This document shows positions 43,900 through 53,708 of a DNA stretch of 64,000 bases, in pieces. The stretch is taken from positions 4,975 through 68,974 of the forward strand of contig DKWE01000045.1 of the NCBI GenBank assembly GCA_002491565.1. The letters are read 5' to 3'. This DNA comes from Lachnospiraceae bacterium UBA7160 (GTDB lineage: Bacteria; Bacillota; Clostridia; Lachnospirales; Lachnospiraceae). The notes under the pieces were generated by a model, which was not told the DNA's origin, made no database searches, and saw only the letters and a program-made list of their open reading frames with translations. How positions within the stretch are numbered: the stretch's first letter is position 1; each line of letters starts with the position of its first letter. Both the position numbers and the translations under genes were made by a program.

Positions 43900-44742
43900 T
43901 CACCCGGATGCAATGGCGGATGAATGGTGTGACACATACCGAAGCACCCAGTAGGGATTTACACTCAGCTCTTCGTTTTCCTGTGTGCGAAGGTAAATTC
44001 CCAGATGCAGATGCACGTCAAATTTTCCCCGCGTCCCTTCCTCTCCGTATCCGGTATCGCCCATCCGGCCCAGTTCTTCCCCTGCCAGCACGGTATCCCC
44101 GATCCGAAAATCGCGGCTGTAGGAATCCAGGTGCGCATAGTAAAAATATCCGCCGGACGGACTGCGTATGCCGATGCGCCATCCCCCCTTCGGAAGCCAG
44201 CCGATCTTCTCGACCACACCATCGGTCATGCTCACGACACGGTAGTAGCCGGGCAGATTCTGAGGGGGCATCAGGTCCGTTCCTTCATGCCCGCGCAGCC
44301 CTCCGTAGGTTCGCTCGAACATCCAGGAATTCTCATACTGAATCCCGTCCTCCGGCACCGGAAAACAGACCACATCATTCCAGACTGCTCCAAAGCAGGC
44401 AGCAGCGCGCTCATAACCGGTCCGGTTCTGTCTGAGAAAAATCTCCTTCCAGCTAAGCAGCTCCTTCTCTGTCATCCCTCGGGTATCCAAAAAGCGGAAT
44501 CCGGTGAACGGGAGCAGGACCGCAAGCACTTCTCCCGGCGGAAGCTTCGCCGTGCTGCAGCTCTCCTGCAATGCCGGGAGCATCCGCTCACCTAGCTGCA
44601 TCCTCCGGAATGCGTCTCCGTCAAAATCAGCCCGGGACAAGCCAAGAGAAGCCGCCGTCTGATACATGCGGCTGGAGATCTGCACACAACATGCAGCAAG
44701 AAAAAGAAGAAAGCTCAGGCAGACTGCCACATCCCTTTTCAT
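43900..44742 (-). CDS. M23-family metallopeptidase
   Basis: The 280-residue exported or membrane-anchored protein has an N-terminal hydrophobic segment (residues about 5-22), a helical middle region and a C-terminal LytM/M23 domain. Zinc ligands are visible as HEGTD, HLD and the closing VHLHLG. It is likely a peptidoglycan endopeptidase, or an inactive M23 regulator if other residues have changed, though the ligands appear intact. It faces away from ylbJ, 240 bases off. Confidence 0.88.
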   Translation of the reverse strand: MKRDVAVCLSFLLFLAACCVQISSRMYQTAASLGLSRADFDGDAFRRMQLGERMLPALQESCSTAKLPPGEVLAVLLPFTGFRFLDTRGMTEKELLSWKEIFLRQNRTGYERAAACFGAVWNDVVCFPVPEDGIQYENSWMFERTYGGLRGHEGTDLMPPQNLPGYYRVVSMTDGVVEKIGWLPKGGWRIGIRSPSGGYFYYAHLDSYSRDFRIGDTVLAGEELGRMGDTGYGEEGTRGKFDVHLHLGIYLRTQENEELSVNPYWVLRYVSHHSSAIASG

Positions 44743-44983
44743 ATAGCCTCACAAACGCCGTTTCCTTCCAGTATATGCCAGCATATGCGCAAATATGTCA
44801 GCACCTGTTACGCTTTCACGCCGAAAACATTTCCTCTCGTCCGCATCGCACAGCTCATCGCTCCCAGGAGCAGGTCCTGCAAGTGCTGCCCAAACATATC
44901 GATGCGTGATTGAGCGTTCCATCCGGTCTAAGAACTGCGGCCCCATCATAAAGTATTATAACTATCTGTCCGGAGGCATTCGT

Positions 44984-45940
44984 GTGAAAAAAAACGCAGT
45001 TTCCCTGTTCGTGCTTCTTAGCTTTCTTTTCTATCTATTTTTCTTTCCGCAAAATGCGCTGTCCTCTGCGCGGGAGGGGCTGCTTCTCTGGTATCATTCT
45101 GTCATCCCGGTGCTGTTTCCATTTCTGCTGCTGTGCAATGTGGCCATCCGCCTGCATCTGACTGACGCACTGTCTGCCTGGCTCTTTCGCCCGCTCCATC
45201 TGCTCTTCGGCTGCTCCCGTTCCGGCGCATTCGCAATTTTTACCGGATTTTTGATGGGATTCCCCATGGGCGCGAAAGTTACCTCGGAGCTGGCCCAAAA
45301 CGGCATGATCTCGCGGGAAGAGGAGCAGTTCCTCTATGGATTTGTAAATAATGCAAGCCCGGCCTTCCTGCTCTCCTATCTGGCCGCCGATCAGCTCGGA
45401 AATGCCAGCATCGGTCCTGTTTTTCTGGTGAATATCCTGGGAAGCTCAGCACTGTACGGCATTCTGCGCTCCATCTCCTTCCGCAGAAAAGCGGCGGTGC
45501 AGTCCGTTCCGGAATCCTGTGCTGCAGAATCTCACGCAAAGGCTTCCTTTTCCTCTTCCATGCTGGACGAATGTATCAGCGATGCAGCCTTCAGCGCGCT
45601 GCGCATCGGCGCGTACCTCATTCTGTTTTCCATCTTAACCGGTGCGGTTCTCCGGCTTCTCCCCGCTTCCAGGACCGATGTTCTGATCCTGGCATCCTCG
45701 CTGGAGCTCACCACAGGCATCCGCCTGCTGTGCCAGGCTTCCCTTCCATGGCCTGTAAATTATCTGGCGCTGAGCGCTGTCTGCACCTTCGGCGGTTTTT
45801 CCGCGCTTGCACAGACAATCAGTATTGCCCGTCTGGACCGCACACAGAGGAAATATTATATAAAAAGCAGGGTAGCCTGTACCCTGCTTAGCATTGCGGT
45901 AGCCTGCGGGACGCTCGCGGCGTGTGCCGCACCTGTCTGA
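44984..45940 (+). CDS. ylbJ: sporulation integral membrane protein YlbJ
   Basis: The start is a GTG at 44984 behind CGGAGGC; the longer open frame from 44795 has no hydrophobic start and no ribosome site. The 318-residue protein has about eight membrane helices and two nucleoside-recognition-type halves, with WYHSVIPVLFPFLLLCNV and FTGFLMGFPMGAKVTSEL. YlbJ belongs to the SpoVV/dipicolinate group that helps load the forespore; here that is taken from the family. Its presence agrees with the spore protein genes nearby. Confidence 0.9.
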   Translation: MKKNAVSLFVLLSFLFYLFFFPQNALSSAREGLLLWYHSVIPVLFPFLLLCNVAIRLHLTDALSAWLFRPLHLLFGCSRSGAFAIFTGFLMGFPMGAKVTSELAQNGMISREEEQFLYGFVNNASPAFLLSYLAADQLGNASIGPVFLVNILGSSALYGILRSISFRRKAAVQSVPESCAAESHAKASFSSSMLDECISDAAFSALRIGAYLILFSILTGAVLRLLPASRTDVLILASSLELTTGIRLLCQASLPWPVNYLALSAVCTFGGFSALAQTISIARLDRTQRKYYIKSRVACTLLSIAVACGTLAACAAPV

Positions 45941-46025
45941 GATACGGGATGTATCATCCTGCTCTTTCGCTGTCCCGATTGCATTTCTTTCCTGTCTGTT
46001 CCGGATCCGGCCCGTCTTTCACGTT

Positions 46026-46643
46026 CTATTCTTCCGCGGAGGTCTCCGGAAGAGCAGTCCCCAGATCCGGCTCCTCCGCAATCTGCGTATAGCTCGACGG
46101 CGCCACCTGCGGAGAAAGCTCCTGGCGGTTCTTACTTACTACATCATAGCAAGACTGGATGGAATTGATAAAATTGTTGTACTTCGAACCTGCCGCTTCG
46201 ATCGTGTGCCCCATGATCTTCTCCAGGTTCTCCAGCATTTCATCCGTATAATGAATCGCGCTCATGCGTATCTCATTCGAATCCTGCGTCGCTTTATCGA
46301 TGATCTCCTGTGCCTGCTGATTGGTCTGCTCGATCAGCTGATTCGACTGCTGCAATGCAATCTGCATAACCTCACTCTCGCTGACGATCTGCTGCGCCTT
46401 TGCATTCGCATCCGCAATAATCGCATCCGCCTTAGACTGTGCATCCTCCAGAATTGCATCCTTATTGCTGATGATCTTCTGATATCTCTTGATTTCATCC
46501 GGTGTCTTCATACGAAGCTCCCGCAGCAGCTCTTCGAGCTCCTCCTTGTTCACTACGATCTTAGTGGAAGAAAGCGGCTGAAATTTACAGCTGTCTACAA
46601 ACTCCTCAATCTCTTCAATAATCTGTTCAATTCTGCTTGCCAT
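46026..46643 (-). CDS. coiled-coil protein beside coaD
   Basis: The 205-residue soluble protein is mostly alpha-helical. A short N-terminal region (MASRIEQIIEEIEEFVDSCK) is followed by a long heptad-rich helix (about residues 50-165) with repeated Ala, Gln and Glu positions (DAQSKADAIIADANAKAQQI). It resembles ATP-synthase-b-like and DivIVA-like coiled coils that clostridial genomes place next to coaD. It probably has a scaffolding or cell-division role, but I cannot name a function. The start is ATG 46643 behind AAGGAG. Confidence 0.7.
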   Translation of the reverse strand: MASRIEQIIEEIEEFVDSCKFQPLSSTKIVVNKEELEELLRELRMKTPDEIKRYQKIISNKDAILEDAQSKADAIIADANAKAQQIVSESEVMQIALQQSNQLIEQTNQQAQEIIDKATQDSNEIRMSAIHYTDEMLENLEKIMGHTIEAAGSKYNNFINSIQSCYDVVSKNRQELSPQVAPSSYTQIAEEPDLGTALPETSAEE

Positions 46644-46788
46644 GGTCCATTTCTCCTTATTTCTTATTTTACACACTGCCCTCGTCTAAAGATCAATCCC
46701 CAAAAACTTGTGCATCCTCCTCGCCTGTTTTCGATTGCACAGGTCAAAAATCCTCAGTGCAGCCCGTTTCCCCCTACTGGATATCTGC

Positions 46789-47286
46789 TTACTTTATTGC
46801 AGATGCCCTTGCAGCCATCTTCGCATGCACCTGCTCTGCGATCTGCGGCAACACAAATCCGGAAATATCGCCTCCGTAGGAAGCCACCTCTTTGACAATG
46901 GTAGAACTGATGTACGCGTACTTCAGCTCCGTCGCAAAAAATAAGGTGTCAATTCCCGGCTGGAGACTCCGGTTCGTCTGTGCCATCTGCAGCTCATATT
47001 CAAAATCCGTGACCGCCCGCAGCCCACGAACAATAAACGCGGCGCCGCACTGCCGTGCAAACTCTACGGAGAGTCCGTCAAAAGATTCTACACGGACATT
47101 AGGAATATGTCTGGTTACATCCTTTAACATATTAACACGTTCTTCCACAGAAAACAACGGTGATTTTGCATTATTCTTCAATACTGCCACGGTCAGCTCC
47201 CCGACCAGGGCAGAAGCACGCTCAATAATATCAAGATGTCCTCTTGTCACCGGGTCAAAGCTGCCCGGATAAATCGCGTTTGCCAT
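46789..47286 (-). CDS. coaD: phosphopantetheine adenylyltransferase
   Basis: The 165-residue enzyme makes dephospho-CoA from phosphopantetheine and ATP. The motif YPGSFDPVTRGHLDIIERA carries the TxGH pair, and AYISSTIVKEVASYGGDISG is the C-terminal signature. The start is ATG 47286 (MANAIYPG); 13 earlier codons are not family-like. It is followed by the coiled-coil gene and preceded by rsmD at a 160-base gap. Confidence 0.96.
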   Translation of the reverse strand: MANAIYPGSFDPVTRGHLDIIERASALVGELTVAVLKNNAKSPLFSVEERVNMLKDVTRHIPNVRVESFDGLSVEFARQCGAAFIVRGLRAVTDFEYELQMAQTNRSLQPGIDTLFFATELKYAYISSTIVKEVASYGGDISGFVLPQIAEQVHAKMAARASAIK

Positions 47287-47449
47287 ATGGTATATTCTAA
47301 CGTTCTGGCGCCAGCGCCGGAACACTCCTTTCTAATTGCCTGTTTGTTCTTCTGACTGTACCGTCTTTTCCCGGCGATGTTTCCTCGCCTCTGCATTTTG
47401 CTTTCCTGCAAATGAACCGGCATTCTGCCTGGATCCGCCCGTCCCTGCA

Positions 47450-48007
47450 CTATGCAAGCTGCAGGAATACATGCATATTCGTCTTATATTCCTTTCTGCG
47501 CATGACAGAAAAACCTATCTCCTCTGCGTATGAAAAATCAGTACCGAGCTTTGCCTCTATGATCAAAATTGTATCCGCATTCAGAAACGACGGCCGGTGT
47601 GCGGACAGATACTCCAGAACCTCCTGCTCCAGTCCCTTTCCATACGGCGGATCCATAAATATGATCTGGAACGGCTTTTCCCCCTCCAGCCTGCGCAATG
47701 CCGCCAGCACATCGCAGGAAAACACAACCGCCTGCTGTTCCAGATGGGTAAACGCCAGATTCTCCCGGATGCAGGATACTGCGGCACGATTCCGTTCCAC
47801 AAAATAAGCCTGCGAGGCTCCTCTGCTGAGCGCTTCAATCCCAATCCCGCCGCTCCCGCTAAACAAATCAAGAAAGCGGATGCCAGGAAGATCATTTTGT
47901 AAAATATTAAATAGCGTTTCCTTAATCCGGTCCGTCGTCGGACGCGTATCCAGCCCTTCCACCGTCTTGAGCGGAAGCCTCCGCGCCTTTCCTGCGATTA
48001 CCCTCAT
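47450..48007 (-). CDS. rsmD: 16S rRNA (guanine-966-N2) methyltransferase
   Basis: The 185-residue SAM-dependent enzyme has LDLFSGSGGIGIEALSRGA (SAM loop) and the catalytic FMDPPYGKGLE (N/DPPY motif). It methylates G966 of 16S rRNA. The start is ATG 48007 (MRVIAGKARRL) behind AAGGATGG. The pairing rsmD-coaD is widely conserved. Confidence 0.95.
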   Translation of the reverse strand: MRVIAGKARRLPLKTVEGLDTRPTTDRIKETLFNILQNDLPGIRFLDLFSGSGGIGIEALSRGASQAYFVERNRAAVSCIRENLAFTHLEQQAVVFSCDVLAALRRLEGEKPFQIIFMDPPYGKGLEQEVLEYLSAHRPSFLNADTILIIEAKLGTDFSYAEEIGFSVMRRKEYKTNMHVFLQLA

Positions 48008-48314
48008 ACCGTGTCCATCCTTTTCCCTGTTTTGTTCCGCTGCCTCAATCACGCATGCCGCGGCCTGCTGCACGGCAGTGCCTGCGCAGCTTGATATAAT
48101 AATCTGTAACAGTTCAACGCTGTTTTACCGATCTATTATAATTTTTTCCGCCCGCACTGTCAATACAGCACAAAATAAATTTCCGATTAAAATGTTTTGT
48201 TCCTGTTTTTTCCTGTTTAGTCTGCCGTTTGTTGCGCATACTAGGAGTGCAGCAGAAAAAGCTGCAAATCAAACAGACGATGAAAAAAGAAAAAAACAAA
48301 GGAGGCGTTTTACA

Positions 48315-48584
48315 ATGTCAAATCGTTCATCTAACACAGCAGCAGTACCGGAGGCAAAAAGTGCATTAGACCGTTTTAAATTTGAGGTGGCAAGCGAGCT
48401 GGGAGTGCCGCTTTCTGACGGCTACAACGGAAACCTGACTTCGAAGCAGAACGGTTCGGTCGGCGGCTATATGGTCAAGAAGATGATTGAGGCACAGGAG
48501 CGCCAGATGACCGGCGGTGCAGGCCAGATGACTTCCACGATGGGCATGGGCGGACAGAGCCAGACATCCGGAACGCAGATGTAA
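48315..48584 (+). CDS. alpha/beta-type small acid-soluble spore protein
   Basis: The 89-residue DNA-coating protein of dormant spores has the GPR-protease cleavage region ALDRFKFEVASELGVPL and the second conserved block GNLTSKQNGSVGGYMVKKMIE. The Met- and Gln-rich tail (about 25 residues) is longer than in Bacillus forms. ATG 48315 lies 10 bases behind GGAGG. It has its own terminator. This is direct evidence that the organism forms endospores. Confidence 0.95.
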   Translation: MSNRSSNTAAVPEAKSALDRFKFEVASELGVPLSDGYNGNLTSKQNGSVGGYMVKKMIEAQERQMTGGAGQMTSTMGMGGQSQTSGTQM

Positions 48585-48648
48585 GCACAAAAGAAAACAG
48601 ACAGGCGCGCTGACAACCTGTAAAGGAATGCCGCGAAAAGTCTGAAAG

Positions 48649-48683
48649 AAGACCGTCATTCGTTGCGGATGGCGGTCTTTTAC
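48649..48683 (+). terminator. terminator of the spore protein gene
   Basis: AAGACCGTCAT and ATGGCGGTCTT pair over 11 positions (one G-T) with a nine-base loop and a TTTT tail on the plus strand. Confidence 0.8.
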
Positions 48684-48710
48684 ATATCGGTATATCAGAT
48701 GGTTCGCGGT

Positions 48711-49121
48711 TCAGCCCATATCATTGGAACGGATATTCAGTCTCCAGTCGAGGTCTCCCCGTGCCAGACCAAGAATCAGGGACTCCGCTGTCGCGATGTT
48801 CGTAGCGATCGGGATGTTGTACTGGTCACAGCACAGAGAAATCGCGTAGATATCCGCAGCATTCGGACTCGTTACGATTGGATTGTAGAAGAAAATAACC
48901 ATATCCATGCAGTTGCGCTCAATCATATCCATAAACTGCTTGTCTCCCCCGACGCTGCCTGGGAGAAATTTGTAGACCTTCAGGTTCGTCACTTCCTCTA
49001 TTCTCCGTCCGGTAATCCCTGTCGCATATAAATTGTGTCTGGATAAAATGTATTTGTAAGCAAGACAAAAATTCTCCATTAATGTCTTTTTACTGTTGTG
49101 TGCGATAAAACCGATATTCAT
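48711..49121 (-). CDS. mgsA: methylglyoxal synthase
   Basis: The 136-residue enzyme converts dihydroxyacetone phosphate to methylglyoxal and phosphate. Signatures are IGFIAHNSKK, LPGSVGGDKQFMDMI and the catalytic Asp/His region with NIATAES. It has its own promoter, so it is a single-gene unit; it lies tail-to-tail with the spore protein gene. Confidence 0.93.
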   Translation of the reverse strand: MNIGFIAHNSKKTLMENFCLAYKYILSRHNLYATGITGRRIEEVTNLKVYKFLPGSVGGDKQFMDMIERNCMDMVIFFYNPIVTSPNAADIYAISLCCDQYNIPIATNIATAESLILGLARGDLDWRLNIRSNDMG

Positions 49122-49173
49122 CTATGCTTACCAACCTTTCCGGCATTTTGTATTTGATAAAATACCAGTTTCT

Positions 49174-49201
49174 ATTATAGCAAAAATTTCCAAAAAATCA
49201 A
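49174..49201 (-). promoter_or_regulatory. promoter of mgsA
   Basis: On the minus strand: TTGATT, 16 bases, TATAAT; the transcript would start about 45 bases before the ATG. Confidence 0.75.
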
Positions 49202-49249
49202 ATAGTTTTTTTACTTTTTTATAAATAATGACAGAAACATCGTTGCTGT

Positions 49250-50719
49250 TCAGGAAACTGCTTCGCGAATCGGCTCCATTGTGACCTGCAGTCCGAGCTT
49301 GCGCAGTGTATCTAAATCGACTTTGGTCAGCCGGGAGGAACAGTGTAGCTGGCAGCCGCGCAGCTGTGCGAGCACATCGAGCGCCTGCTGCGCAAGCGGA
49401 TCCCCGGAGGCACTGATGGAGAGAGCGATCAGGGTCTCATCCGTGTGAAGGCGCGGGTTCCGGCTTCCAAAATACCGGGTCTTCAGCGTCTGGATCGGTT
49501 CCAGTGCATGCGGAGAGATCAGCGGGATCTCATGGTCAATTCCGGCAAGCTCCTTAAGCGCGTTTAGCAGCACCGCAGAACATGGTCCGAGCAGGTCCGA
49601 GGTCTTTCCTATCACCATCTGGCCATTTGGAAGCTCCAGAGCCGCACAGCTGACCTGCCGTTTCTCGGCTGTGTCGTTTGCAACTGCGGCACAGCGGCGG
49701 TAACGCGTTGTGATGCCAAGCTGCTGCATCAGGAATTCGATCTTGAACAGTTCGTCCTCTGTTGCATCCTGGTCCGCGCGGCGGACAAGCGATTCGTAAT
49801 AGCGGCGGATGATCTCCTGCCGGGATGCCTCACGGCACACATCATCGTCTACGATGCAGTATCCCGCCATGTTGACACCCATATCGGTCGGAGACTTGTA
49901 AGGGCTTTTCCCGAAAATCCGGCGGAACATCTCATTGAGCACCGGGAAAATCTCAATGTCCCGGTTGTAATTGACCGTTGAGATGCCATAGGCGCTCAGA
50001 TGGAAAGAATCGATCATATTGACATCATGCAGGTCTGCGGTCGCCGCCTCATAAGCCATATTGACCGGGTGGTCCAGCGGCAGATTCCAGATCGGGAAGG
50101 TCTCAAACTTCGCATAGCCCGCCCGGATCCCCCGCTTATGCTCATGAAACAGCTGTGAGAGACAGGTGGCCATCTTACCGCTGCCCGGCCCGGGCGCAGT
50201 CACGACAACCAGTGGACGGGTAGTCTCAATATAATCATTCCGGCCATAGCCCTCGTCGCTGACAATCAGAGGAATATTTTTGGGATAGCCCTCAATCTGG
50301 TAATGGCAGTAGACCGGAATTCCCTGGCTTTCCAGCTTAACTTTGAATTGGCGCGCACTGGTCTGGCCCTGATAACGTGTGAGCACAACACTTCCAACAT
50401 AGAGTCCTTTGCTCCGGTATACGTCAATCAGGCGCAGCACGTCGCAGTCGTAGGTGATCCCCAGATTTGCGTTCACCTTGTTTTTCTCAATATCCTCTGC
50501 GCTGATGACGATGACGACCTCCGCCTGGTCTGCAAGCTGCAGCAGCATCTGAAGCTTGCTGGTCGGCTCAAAACCGGGAAGGACACGGGAAGCATGGTAG
50601 TCATCAAACAGCTTTCCGCCAAATTCCAGATAAAGCTTATTGTCAAAACGTGAAATCCGTTCGCGGATTTTCTCGGATTGCATATGAAGGTATTTCTGAT
50701 TGTCAAAGCCTGTTTTCAT
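49250..50719 (-). CDS. DUF1846-family protein
   Basis: The 489-residue protein belongs to DUF1846, a conserved Firmicute family of unknown function. Features are GFDNQKYLHMQSEKIRERIS at the start, LYLEFGGKLFDDYHASRVLP, a P-loop-like APGPGSGKMATCLSQL, and AFLMGINL-like later blocks. The P-loop suggests nucleotide use, but no reaction is known to me. It lies between mgsA and the DUF6465 gene, with terminators on the far side. Confidence 0.85.
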   Translation of the reverse strand: MKTGFDNQKYLHMQSEKIRERISRFDNKLYLEFGGKLFDDYHASRVLPGFEPTSKLQMLLQLADQAEVVIVISAEDIEKNKVNANLGITYDCDVLRLIDVYRSKGLYVGSVVLTRYQGQTSARQFKVKLESQGIPVYCHYQIEGYPKNIPLIVSDEGYGRNDYIETTRPLVVVTAPGPGSGKMATCLSQLFHEHKRGIRAGYAKFETFPIWNLPLDHPVNMAYEAATADLHDVNMIDSFHLSAYGISTVNYNRDIEIFPVLNEMFRRIFGKSPYKSPTDMGVNMAGYCIVDDDVCREASRQEIIRRYYESLVRRADQDATEDELFKIEFLMQQLGITTRYRRCAAVANDTAEKRQVSCAALELPNGQMVIGKTSDLLGPCSAVLLNALKELAGIDHEIPLISPHALEPIQTLKTRYFGSRNPRLHTDETLIALSISASGDPLAQQALDVLAQLRGCQLHCSSRLTKVDLDTLRKLGLQVTMEPIREAVS

Positions 50720-50817
50720 TGCCGTTTTCTCTCCTGTCTTGGTTGCACGTAATTAGGTCATGCTGATTATACGCTATTTAACGCGGAAAAGCTACCAGAA
50801 TTCGTCAAAATTTAAAA

Positions 50818-50866
50818 GAACTAAGCTTCAAGAGGCCGTTTCGGCCGGCCACTCTTTGCTTAGTTC
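50818..50866 (-). terminator. terminator of the DUF6465 gene
   Basis: GAACTAAGC and GCTTAGTTC close an outer stem; inside, AGAGGCCG faces CGGCC...CTCTT. The minus-strand tail TTTTAAATTTT is T-rich. It separates the DUF6465 and DUF1846 genes. Confidence 0.7.
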
Positions 50867-50960
50867 GACTCTATCGTGCAGCTGATATTTCCTGGTCCGG
50901 TATCCCCGGATTTCCTTGCATCTGTCCTTGCCTGAAATGGCGCCTGCGGCAAACCGCATC

Positions 50961-51395
50961 CTACAGGTCGATGCTTCCGGTTACATCCTCATTGATCACG
51001 TAGTAAACCTTGTTCTCCTCCGGCTTTACATACAGCGCAAGTGACTTCATATCGCCGGCCTTCTGCTTCAGCTGTGCAGTCCAGATTTCCTTTACCTGCT
51101 TTACCAGCTCATCCTTGTCGATCTCCTTGCCAAGATACTGCACGTAGACCTTCTCAGATACAGCCTTCTTCCCAGTTGCACGCTTTGCCGGAGCCTTTTC
51201 GACTTCCTTCTTTATCTCTTCTGCCTTCTTCGCAACTGCTTCAACTGCTTTTCCTGCCGCCTTTGCCGTCTCTCCAACAACCTTTGTTGCTGCACTTGCG
51301 ACACTGCTCTTTGCTACTTCTTTTGCTTCCACAGCTGTCTCCGCCGCTTTTGCAGTACTCTTCTTTGCTGTCTTTGATTCCGTTGTCTTTCTCAT
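50961..51395 (-). CDS. DUF6465-like Lys/Ala-rich protein
   Basis: The 144-residue protein has a highly basic, Lys- and Ala-rich first half (residues 1-80; AKKSTAKAAETAVEAKEVAK), like histone-H1-type or phasin-like tails, and a folded C-terminal half, VYVQYLGKEIDKDELVKQV and YYVINEDVTGSID, which matches what I recall of DUF6465. The role is unknown. It has a clear promoter of its own and a stem TCGTGCC/GGCACGA (51419-51436) in its leader. Confidence 0.72.
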   Translation of the reverse strand: MRKTTESKTAKKSTAKAAETAVEAKEVAKSSVASAATKVVGETAKAAGKAVEAVAKKAEEIKKEVEKAPAKRATGKKAVSEKVYVQYLGKEIDKDELVKQVKEIWTAQLKQKAGDMKSLALYVKPEENKVYYVINEDVTGSIDL

Positions 51396-51473
51396 AGTTT
51401 CATGTCCTCCTCAAACCATCGTGCCGACTGGCACGAGCGCTTTCAACACATACCTTTGAACTTTGTCTCTTGC

Positions 51474-51502
51474 ATCATATAACAAAAAAGTCCGCTTTGC
51501 AA
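51474..51502 (-). promoter_or_regulatory. promoter of the DUF6465 gene
   Basis: On the minus strand: TTGCAA, 17 bases, TATGAT, about 80 bases before the ATG. The seven-pair stem in the leader lies between promoter and gene. Confidence 0.72.
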
Positions 51503-51595
51503 GCCAAAAATTCTTCCGGTTCCTGCTGATTTCCCGTGGATTCTGACCAGTAACTACAAAAGACTGCGGAGGATTCTGACTTATTATTGACAAAA

Positions 51596-53653
51596 TTACA
51601 GGCTGATTTGTCCGTTTTGCTTACGTACAAGCGCTTCATACCGTTCACTAAGTGCGCGGTGCTGCATGGCTTTCAGCTCCGGATCCGCCGCAAGCAGCGT
51701 GCTGACCGCCTCATTTGCCTGTTGAAGTGTATCGGCATCGGTGTAAATATCTGCCAGTGCAAAATCCATCAGTCCGCTCTGGCGCACGCCGAACAGATCT
51801 CCGGGGCCGCGCAGCTGGAGGTCGCGATTTGCTATCTCAAAGCCGTCATTCGACTTGCACAGAATGTCCAGGCGGTCCCGGATCTGCTTTCCATCCAGGG
51901 TGTGCAGGAAAATGCAGTACGACTGCGCATCGCCCCGTCCGACACGCCCGCGGAGCTGATGGAGCTGCGCAAGGCCAAACCGTTCAGAATTCTCAATCAT
52001 CATCACCGTTGCATTCGGCACATTGACGCCAACCTCTACGACCGTAGTGGACACCAGCACCTGAATTTCATTGCGCAAAAAGCGCTCCATGATCTCATTT
52101 TTTTCCTTCGGCTTCATTTTCCCGTGCAGGTACTCAACCACAAATGCGGGAGGAAGCTCCGTCCGCAGCACTTCCGTATACTCCACCACATTTTCTGCGT
52201 CAATCGCTTCACTCTCCTCCACCATTGGACAGATCACATACGCCTGATGTCCGGCCTGGACTTCCTTCTTGATCCATTCATACGCCTTTTTCCGGTAACG
52301 CGTATCGACGACACAGTTTTTGATGGGGAGGCGGTTCGCGGGACGCTCATCGATGACCGAGATATCGAGATCTCCGTACAGTATCACCGCCAGAGTCCGC
52401 GGAATTGGAGTCGCACTCATGACAATCGTGTGCGGCAGCTCCCCTTTGCCTGAGAGCGCTTCTCTCTGGCGCACGCCGAACCGGTGCTGTTCATCCGTAA
52501 TGACAAGCGCAAGCTTCTGATACTGCACCGCCTCCTGGATCAGAGCATGCGTGCCGATGACCACGGATGCCTCACCCTCTGCGATTTTACGGTTCGCCTC
52601 CCGCTTTTGCTTTGCAGTCATAGAACCGGTCAAAAGCACCGCCCCAAAGGAAAAATTGTTCGCGCGCATCAGCTCTGTGAAGAGGGCATAATGCTGCTGC
52701 GCCAGCACCTCAGTCGGGACCATCAGTGCACTCTGATATCCATTCGCTGCCACAAGCACCATCGCCAGGACTGCCACAATCGTCTTCCCTGAGCCGACAT
52801 CACCCTGGATCAGTCTCGCCATGACTGCAGGCTGCTGCAGCTCCTGCTCGATCGTTTTCCATACACGCAGCTGCGCACCAGTCAGCTGATACGGAAGATG
52901 ATCGAGCAGCTTCCCGGGTGCCTCACGCGCAGTGATCCGGAACTGGTTCTCTGCCCTCTCCCGCGCCGTTCTCAGTCCGCGCAGCTGAAGCAAAAAAAGG
53001 AAAAATTCATCAAATACAAGCCGCTTTCGCGCGATTGCAAGGGATGCCTCGTCCTTCGGGAAATGGATCTGCGTGACGGAAAATAGATACCCTGCTAAGC
53101 CGTAGGTGTGCCGGATCTCCTCCGGCAGATAATCCTGGAGCATCTCAGGTCCTGCGAGCGCCTGCCTGACTGCCTTGCCAACCATCTGGCTGGTCATTCC
53201 TTTGACCAGAGAATAGACCGGCAACATGGTACCGAGCAGCCCCTCATACTGGGCCGCAGAAAATACCTGAGGCTGATCCAGTATGAGCAGCTGACGTTTC
53301 GAGCGGATCCGTCCCCGGAAAATATAATTGCACCCGCTGCGAATGGAATTTTTCAGATAGGGCATATTGAACCACATGACTGCAATGCTGTCTATTCCGT
53401 CGCTGATGCGGCCGGAGGTCATCGAAAGGCCGCGCTGGTAGCGCGTCTCCAGAGGCGCATTCAGCCTGCCGCACACAGCCGCCAGCTCCCCCTCCCGCAG
53501 CTCACAGATGGGCACCGGGGATTCATAGCGGTCATACGTACGCGGATAGTATCCAATCAGATCCTCCAGCGTCTCGATTCCTGCTTTTTCATAAATCTGC
53601 TTCGTTTTTTCTCCAATTCCCTTCAGAGAGTCCAGAGAATCCTGCAATTTCAT
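51596..53653 (-). CDS. recG: ATP-dependent DNA helicase RecG
   Basis: The 685-residue branch-migration helicase has an N-terminal wedge/OB domain (to about residue 250), motif I IQGDVGSGKTIVAVLA, a DEQHRFG box in place of DEAD, motif III SATPIPRTL, motif VI QLRGRVGRG and a C-terminal arm. It restarts stalled forks and reverses Holliday junctions. It lies downstream of fakA, with a folded element in the 221-base gap. Confidence 0.97.
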   Translation of the reverse strand: MKLQDSLDSLKGIGEKTKQIYEKAGIETLEDLIGYYPRTYDRYESPVPICELREGELAAVCGRLNAPLETRYQRGLSMTSGRISDGIDSIAVMWFNMPYLKNSIRSGCNYIFRGRIRSKRQLLILDQPQVFSAAQYEGLLGTMLPVYSLVKGMTSQMVGKAVRQALAGPEMLQDYLPEEIRHTYGLAGYLFSVTQIHFPKDEASLAIARKRLVFDEFFLFLLQLRGLRTARERAENQFRITAREAPGKLLDHLPYQLTGAQLRVWKTIEQELQQPAVMARLIQGDVGSGKTIVAVLAMVLVAANGYQSALMVPTEVLAQQHYALFTELMRANNFSFGAVLLTGSMTAKQKREANRKIAEGEASVVIGTHALIQEAVQYQKLALVITDEQHRFGVRQREALSGKGELPHTIVMSATPIPRTLAVILYGDLDISVIDERPANRLPIKNCVVDTRYRKKAYEWIKKEVQAGHQAYVICPMVEESEAIDAENVVEYTEVLRTELPPAFVVEYLHGKMKPKEKNEIMERFLRNEIQVLVSTTVVEVGVNVPNATVMMIENSERFGLAQLHQLRGRVGRGDAQSYCIFLHTLDGKQIRDRLDILCKSNDGFEIANRDLQLRGPGDLFGVRQSGLMDFALADIYTDADTLQQANEAVSTLLAADPELKAMQHRALSERYEALVRKQNGQISL

Positions 53654-53708
53654 AGTTCACCTGCTTATTTTGTATCATAGTTCAACTGCAATGTCATTTA
53701 ATGAACGG